Assembly: GCA_023525975.1 (NCBI GenBank)
Contig: CM042030.1
Coordinates: 25,724,350-25,788,349 of the forward strand
DNA: 64,000 nt
Direction: 5' to 3'
From: Smallanthus sonchifolius
Taxonomy: Eukaryota; Streptophyta; Magnoliopsida; Asterales; Asteraceae
The position numbers and the translations under genes are program-made. Positions 59,227 to 64,000 of this stretch are shown piece by piece (the first letter of the stretch is position 1; each line of letters starts with the position of its first letter). Below the pieces are notes generated by a model. The model did no database searches. It worked only from the letters and a program-made list of their open reading frames with translations, and had not been told where the DNA came from.

Positions 59227-59807
59227 CTGCAAAAACAAACAATAAACACAATAAGAACAAGAAGCGTCATTGGAATGGAACAGACATGACAGGATATAGA
59301 AGCTACACAATGAACTGAATTTCAGACTTAGAAATTTTTCACAAGTGTCTTTCCTGTGTACTTAGCAAGTACGCATGGATTAGTTCTTGCGTACTTAGCA
59401 AGTACACATGAATTACTTCTTGCGTACTTGTTAAGTGCGCAAGAATTTGCACTTAGCCAAATTTTAAAAATCCAAAATTCATCAGAGGAGAAGCATTGCT
59501 GTGGATTATGGTCACCACATGGTCGAAATTCATGATGATGACCTATGGAACCACTATCAACATCAATGAGCCGCTAAACTAGTCAAATTTGACCTAGCCT
59601 TTGTCCGACGGTAATCTACGGTCAAACAAGGGATCAAAGTCAAAATCAAACAGGAGTCTAGGAGCTTCGATTAGTGATTTAAAACTAGATTTAGGTCTTA
59701 ATTTTCATTAAGAACATCCAAAATCAGTTAAAACCTCATTATCAAACCCTTAAACGAATCAGTCAATAAATGGAGATTTTACAGATGAAGTTCACTGAGA
59801 TTCTCAC
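59227..59807 (-). other. Putative 5' leader intron of G env-position ORF
   Basis: Donor TTTG|GTGAGAA (intron from 59807) and acceptor TTTTTGCAG (ending 59227) preceded by a T-rich tract. The acceptor at this place is also present in H. It contains the leader palindrome array. Confidence 0.5.
59355..59441. repeat. Palindromic unit array in G leader
   Basis: Three 21-nt units start at 59355, 59388 and 59421, exactly 33 bp apart, of the form TGYGTACTT-(AGC/AGC/GTT)-AAGTRYRCA. Confidence 0.88.
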
Positions 59808-59956
59808 CAAAGATGATTAAGGTGAAGATGAAACAAGAATCGTGATGGAAAATCGATTAGTAACACACTAAAAAATTTCGAGTAAAAATGAGTCGAGGTA
59901 TTCAACAGTCGAAATGCTTGAAATGAGGTGAAACTCAAGAAAAATTCTAACTCCTG

Positions 59957-59964
59957 TATATATA
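59957..59964 (-). promoter_or_regulatory. Internal TATA box upstream of G env-position ORF
   Basis: The minus strand reads GGGGTATATATACAGG. It is 18 nt downstream of a four-unit palindrome array and about 730 nt upstream of the ATG. The layout copies that of the LTR promoter. Confidence 0.55.
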
Positions 59965-59982
59965 CCCCGCACAAAATGGTCG

Positions 59983-60102
59983 TCCATACTAGTTAAGTGC
60001 GCAGGACTTAACTCCTGCGTACTTACTAAGTACGCATGACTTAAGTCTTGCATACTTGTTAAGTACGTAGGGTTTACCTCATGCGCACTTACTAAGTACG
60101 CA
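59983..60102. repeat. Palindromic unit array upstream of G internal TATA
   Basis: Four 21-nt units start at 59983, 60016, 60049 and 60082, exactly 33 bp apart. The second is perfect (TGCGTACTT-ACT-AAGTACGCA); the others have one to several mismatches. Confidence 0.88.
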
Positions 60103-61427
60103 GAGACCCTTTGTGCTCAAACTTTCAACTCAAATTATGAAGATTTCAAGTCAATTAACAAACAAGATAAGCACATTCAATCAAGAGGATTCAAAGTCAA
60201 TTCAAGAAGGTTAAACACAAATATTTTTGGCTTTTCCAATTAAAATTGAACTGTACACAAACTTAGAATCTTTTTGATCTTTTCTAGATAGAAATATACA
60301 AGTATATACAAACACGCTATTTTTGGTCAAAGATAGGAGCAGAAGATCATATCAGGCTAGACTATAGCAAAAACGATACAAGATAACCGTCAAAGAATAT
60401 GGGATCATGTCATGAATTACAATTTATTCATACGTAATAAGCACATAAACAAGTAATTCAAGTTGTCAATATTATGATATTTGAAATCATAAGCATCTTT
60501 GTATCACGTTCTCGTGTGTTAAGGTATTAATTTTAAGATATACAACGTGTACCCCACTGATATGCTACAGAAATGTAACTTGCACTATCTCAAGACATCT
60601 AAGATTTTCCACAAAGATTTTCAAATCTCCAGATTGAAGTTACATCGTTTAGCATAGAAAAAATCAAGCAGAATCCATAAGGATTATCAAGAATCATAAG
60701 ATTCAGAATCGAGTGATTCAGATGTCTTGGTTTGATTGGAATTTCTTTTATGAATATCATATGATGATTCAGGTTAATAGATATGGAGTCTGAGGATTTA
60801 GGTAAGGTGATCCAACTTTTATCTGGATTTGATTTCAATGAATCAAGTATGATTCAAGGGTGAATACATGCTCAACGGTTGAGGTAAAAACATGTCTTGA
60901 TTCAATCTCTCATTACATACTTGTGAGTATGGGCAGTGAGATGAACCGCAATAATTGTGCTAAAGACATAACCCGAAACTGGTTTCTTAAGAAAATATTT
61001 GCTAAAATCTTACATCCTTTATCTGATAATGACCTTTTTGTATTCTTTTACACACGCACACATGCATACATGGGTTCAAATCACAGTTGTAGTCTAGATT
61101 TAGTTTTCACACTACTAGTGATTCAAAGACGCCTACAACCTACTGACAATTCAAATAACTTGTAAATAAGCAGATTAAAAACACAACAATTTAAACAATC
61201 AAGTAAGCATGACGCAATCATTTCCCATATGAGCAGTCTATGGCGTTTAGATTATTTCTGATGTACTATCATTTCTTCTTTTCTCAAGATTACTTTGAAA
61301 TTTTCTCCATTTACTATTTTGTTTGGATTTTTGTAAAATATTTGAAAAGTAAAAGAACTATATAGAAAACTAAAAAGAAATAAAATTTAACTTTGATGAA
61401 TTGATTGATTTAAGAAAAACAAGTTTT
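60103..61427 (-). other. G spacer between pol and env-position ORF
   Basis: A/T-rich, no gene supported on either strand. About 60950-61200 resembles 17560-17760 in H. Confidence 0.55.
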
Positions 61428-64000
61428 TCACTCTGGATTGAACATTCCTATAAAGTTGACAAGATGTTCAAAGCGGGATCGATCAAACGCCTTAGTGAAA
61501 AGGTCAGCAAAGTTGTCATCCATGTGAACCTTTACAAGTTCAATGAGATGCTTTTTAGCACAATCACGGATGAAATTATGGCGAATTTCAATATGTTTAG
61601 TTTTGGAATGTTTCACCGGGTTGTTTGTGATGGACATGGTGGCATTGTTGTCAATGAACAGTGGAGTTCCAGTGAAGTTTAAGCCGTAGTCTCTCAATTG
61701 ATGCTGAATCCACAGTATTTGAGAACAACCGCTAGCTACAGCAATGTACTCTGCTTCACATGTTAAGATAGAAACCGTTGACCACTTCTTACACTGCCAA
61801 GAAACTAGTCTGTCTCCCAAGAATTGACATCCACCAGAAGTTGACTTTCTATCAAGGTTACAACCGCCATAGTCTGAATCAGTATAGGCTTTGAAGTCAA
61901 ATGACTGCTGCTTAGAGTACCAAAGACCCAATCTGGGTTTCCCTTTCAAGTATCTGAAAATCCTCTTGACAGCTATCATATGAGACTCCTTCGGTTGTGA
62001 CTGAAACCTTGAGCACAAGCATACAACAAACATTATGTCGGGCCTTGAAGCTGTGAGATACATAAGAGATCCGATCATCCCACGGTATAATTTGCAATCC
62101 ACATCCTTTCCATCTTTTTCGGGATGCAGACCATGATTGACGGGGATAGGTGTGCCATAAGTACTGCTATCATTCATCTTGTATTTTGACAAGTTGTCCT
62201 GCACATACTTGGTTTGATACAGATAAATGCCATCCTCTCTTTGACTGACTTGCAGACCCAGGAAGAACGACAATTCACCCATGTTACTCATCTCAAACTT
62301 GGACTTCATCACCTGTTCGAATTCCCTACACATCTCTTCATTGTAGACTCAAAGATAATGTCATCGACATACACTTGTACAAGAAGAATATCACCTCCTG
62401 CTTTCCGTATGAAGAGGGTCGAGTCAATCTGTCCATGGTCGAAACCATTTGATAGTATATGTTTTGATAATGTCTCATACCATGCCCGAGGTGCTTGATG
62501 AAGACCATAAAGTGTTTGGTCGAGCTTATACACTTTATTGATATTATGCGGATCTTCAAAGCCAGGAGGTTGAGTGACATAGACCTCTTCATGAACTTTT
62601 CCATATAGGAAAGCACTCTTCACATCAAGTTGATAGACCTTGAAGCCAACATAGGAGGCATAAGCCAGAAATAGTCGAATGGCCTCAAGTCTAGCAACTG
62701 GGGCATATACTTCTGTGTAATCCAAGCCCTCTTGTTGATAAAAACCCTGAACAACCAACCTTGCTTTGTTCTTCACTACAACATGACGATCATCCGTCTT
62801 GCATTTGAACACCCATCTGGTTCCAATTGTTTGTACGCCTGTTGGCAAGTCAACCAAATCCCACACATGTAACTTTTGGAATTGAGATAGTTCTTCTTGC
62901 ATTGCCTCAATCCAGCAGTTGTCAACGGGAGCCTCCTTCACATTCTTCGGCTCTAACTGGGAGACGAATGCAGCATGCAAACATGTTTCCATGACACCAG
63001 TGTCAAGTATCTCAGAGTAAAGACTAGTGTTCTCAGCAATGGTTCGATGACGAGTTTGAACACCGGCATGAGGATCACCAATAATGTTATCAATTGGATG
63101 ATTCGTATGCACTCTCATCTCTGGTACATTTGGTTCCTGAATGTTTGAATCGAGGTTCGTGCTTTACTCCCCCAATTCCTGTGTTCCAGAAGAAGAAGAT
63201 TCAATGTTGATTGGATCAGCTTGAGCTTCATTTCCTACACGAGTGTTAGGATTAGCTTGAGCGTCATTTCCGTCAACATGAACATCTTCAATGTTATCAC
63301 TGTCATGAGTTCCAGATCCAGAGAATCAGAAGTTACAATCGGTACAGTAGCACGTGTTGAGAAACTGGAGTCATCACCACCACCAAATAATTCATACACA
63401 TTTGCTGCATCATCTGCAGACAAATCAAGAAGATTGAAAGATTTGAATAGCGCATCATAATCAAAACCCCAAGCTGGACCAGTTGGTTCTGGTGGAATGC
63501 TGTGTTTACTACAATCCACTTCAAACCATTCCTCGACAGTACGAGTTACTATATTATACACTCTCTTGCAAGGCGAGTTGGCAACATATCCTAAGAAGAT
63601 GCCTTCCACCGCTTTTGCATGAAACTTAGACTTTTGGTCTATGTATTGTAGCAATAAGGAACAGGGACTACCAAAAGGAACTAGATAATCAAGATTGGGA
63701 GGTCGATTGTTGATCAACTCATAACAACTCTTGTTGTGGCTCTTCACAACCAGAACTCTGTTCAAGACGTGACAAGCTGTATTAACTGCTTCTGCCCAGA
63801 AAGTGACAAGAAGCTTTGCATCTGACAGCATTGTCCTTGCAGTCTCAATCAAGGTTCTGTTCTTTCGTTCTGTGACTCCATTCTGCTGAGGTGTGTACGG
63901 GGCACTAAATTCGTGACGGATCCCCTTCTTCAGACAGAAATGTTCCATCAAATTATTCTTGAATTCAGTTCCGTTGTCACTCCTTATTCTTCTAACCTTC
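61428..64000 (-). pseudogene. G pol, 3' part (Ty1/copia), broken
   Basis: From the right edge: end of integrase core (PYTPQQNGVTERKNRT, with the catalytic Glu, about 63870); the copia integrase C-terminal region (FGSPC, GIFLGY); reverse transcriptase with RWVFKCK, LDVKSAFLYG and the active-site YVDDII (about 62360); RNase H with YTDSDYGGCNLDRKSTSGG, CEAEYIA and KTKHIEIRHNFIRD, ending GMFNPE at 61428. There is a frameshift near 63330 and a stop near 63161 in the linker before reverse transcriptase, and another frameshift near 62335 just after YVDD. The upstream gag and protease lie outside the window. Confidence 0.9.

Larger units (their letters stand above)
55559..64000 (-). mobile_element. 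Element G, Ty1/copia Sirevirus-like element (5' part beyond window)
   Basis: Minus strand, order as seen from the right: integrase end, reverse transcriptase, RNase H, a 2.2-kb spacer, a large ORF in the env position, PPT, LTR. A large extra ORF after pol is the layout known for Sireviruses. Coding parts are decayed. Confidence 0.75.

Noticed and set aside
59355..60102. CRISPR-like regular repeats
   Set aside because: Units are diverged, intervals are only 12 nt, and the setting is a plant retrotransposon. Regular spacing alone is not a CRISPR array.

Overview
The window is plant nuclear DNA made almost wholly of LTR retrotransposons nested inside one another. I found no host gene, rRNA, functional tRNA, CRISPR array or bacterial feature. 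The A/T-rich LTRs, initiator-Met-tRNA primer sites, Tekay/Del-type Ty3 polyproteins and a Ty1 element with an extra ORF after pol point to a eudicot. The style resembles Asteraceae genomes, but that is inference.

Left half (1-21146). A Ty1/copia fragment H (+, 17501-19598) was hit by Ty3-type LTR J (15059-17500). J was hit by element I (internal part 1-1879, LTR 1880-4098 plus 13619-15058). The LTR of I was hit by F (4099-13613, TSD TATAT), a non-autonomous element with two full LTRs but no gag or pol.

Right half (19599-64000). A Ty3-type LTR fragment E (19599-21146 plus 54653-55558) sits in the ORF of H. E holds two insertions. The first is a Russian-doll stack of Ty3/Tekay elements: C (21152-54647, TSD ACTAC) contains B (25170-48498, TSD ACTTT), which contains A (31046-43580, TSD TTGAT). 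Removing A, or B, with one TSD copy joins the interrupted frame of the host element in phase, so the order is firm. The second is a Ty1/copia Sirevirus-like element G (-, 55559 to beyond 64000).

A is the youngest: its two 3162-bp LTRs differ at only about six sites by eye, and it has an uninterrupted 1487-codon gag-pol. Its reverse transcriptase active site nevertheless reads FINDIL instead of FIDDIL. B, C, F and G carry stops or frameshifts.

The most interesting signals are non-coding. (1) Arrays of near-palindromic 21-nt units, mostly at a 33-bp period, lie 14-18 nt upstream of TATA boxes in the G LTR, before the env-position ORF of G, and in H; a second array sits in the leader just before that ORF's ATG. 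(2) tRNA-like A-box/B-box modules with 43-44-nt spacing occur in the LTRs of F, J and B. (3) A GTGAGT splice-donor block is conserved in all seven Ty3-type LTRs, with AG acceptors directly 5' of the first ATG in four elements. (4) Paired stems near the PBS and PPT covary between elements. (5) An extra coiled-coil ORF lies between PBS and gag in A, B and F.
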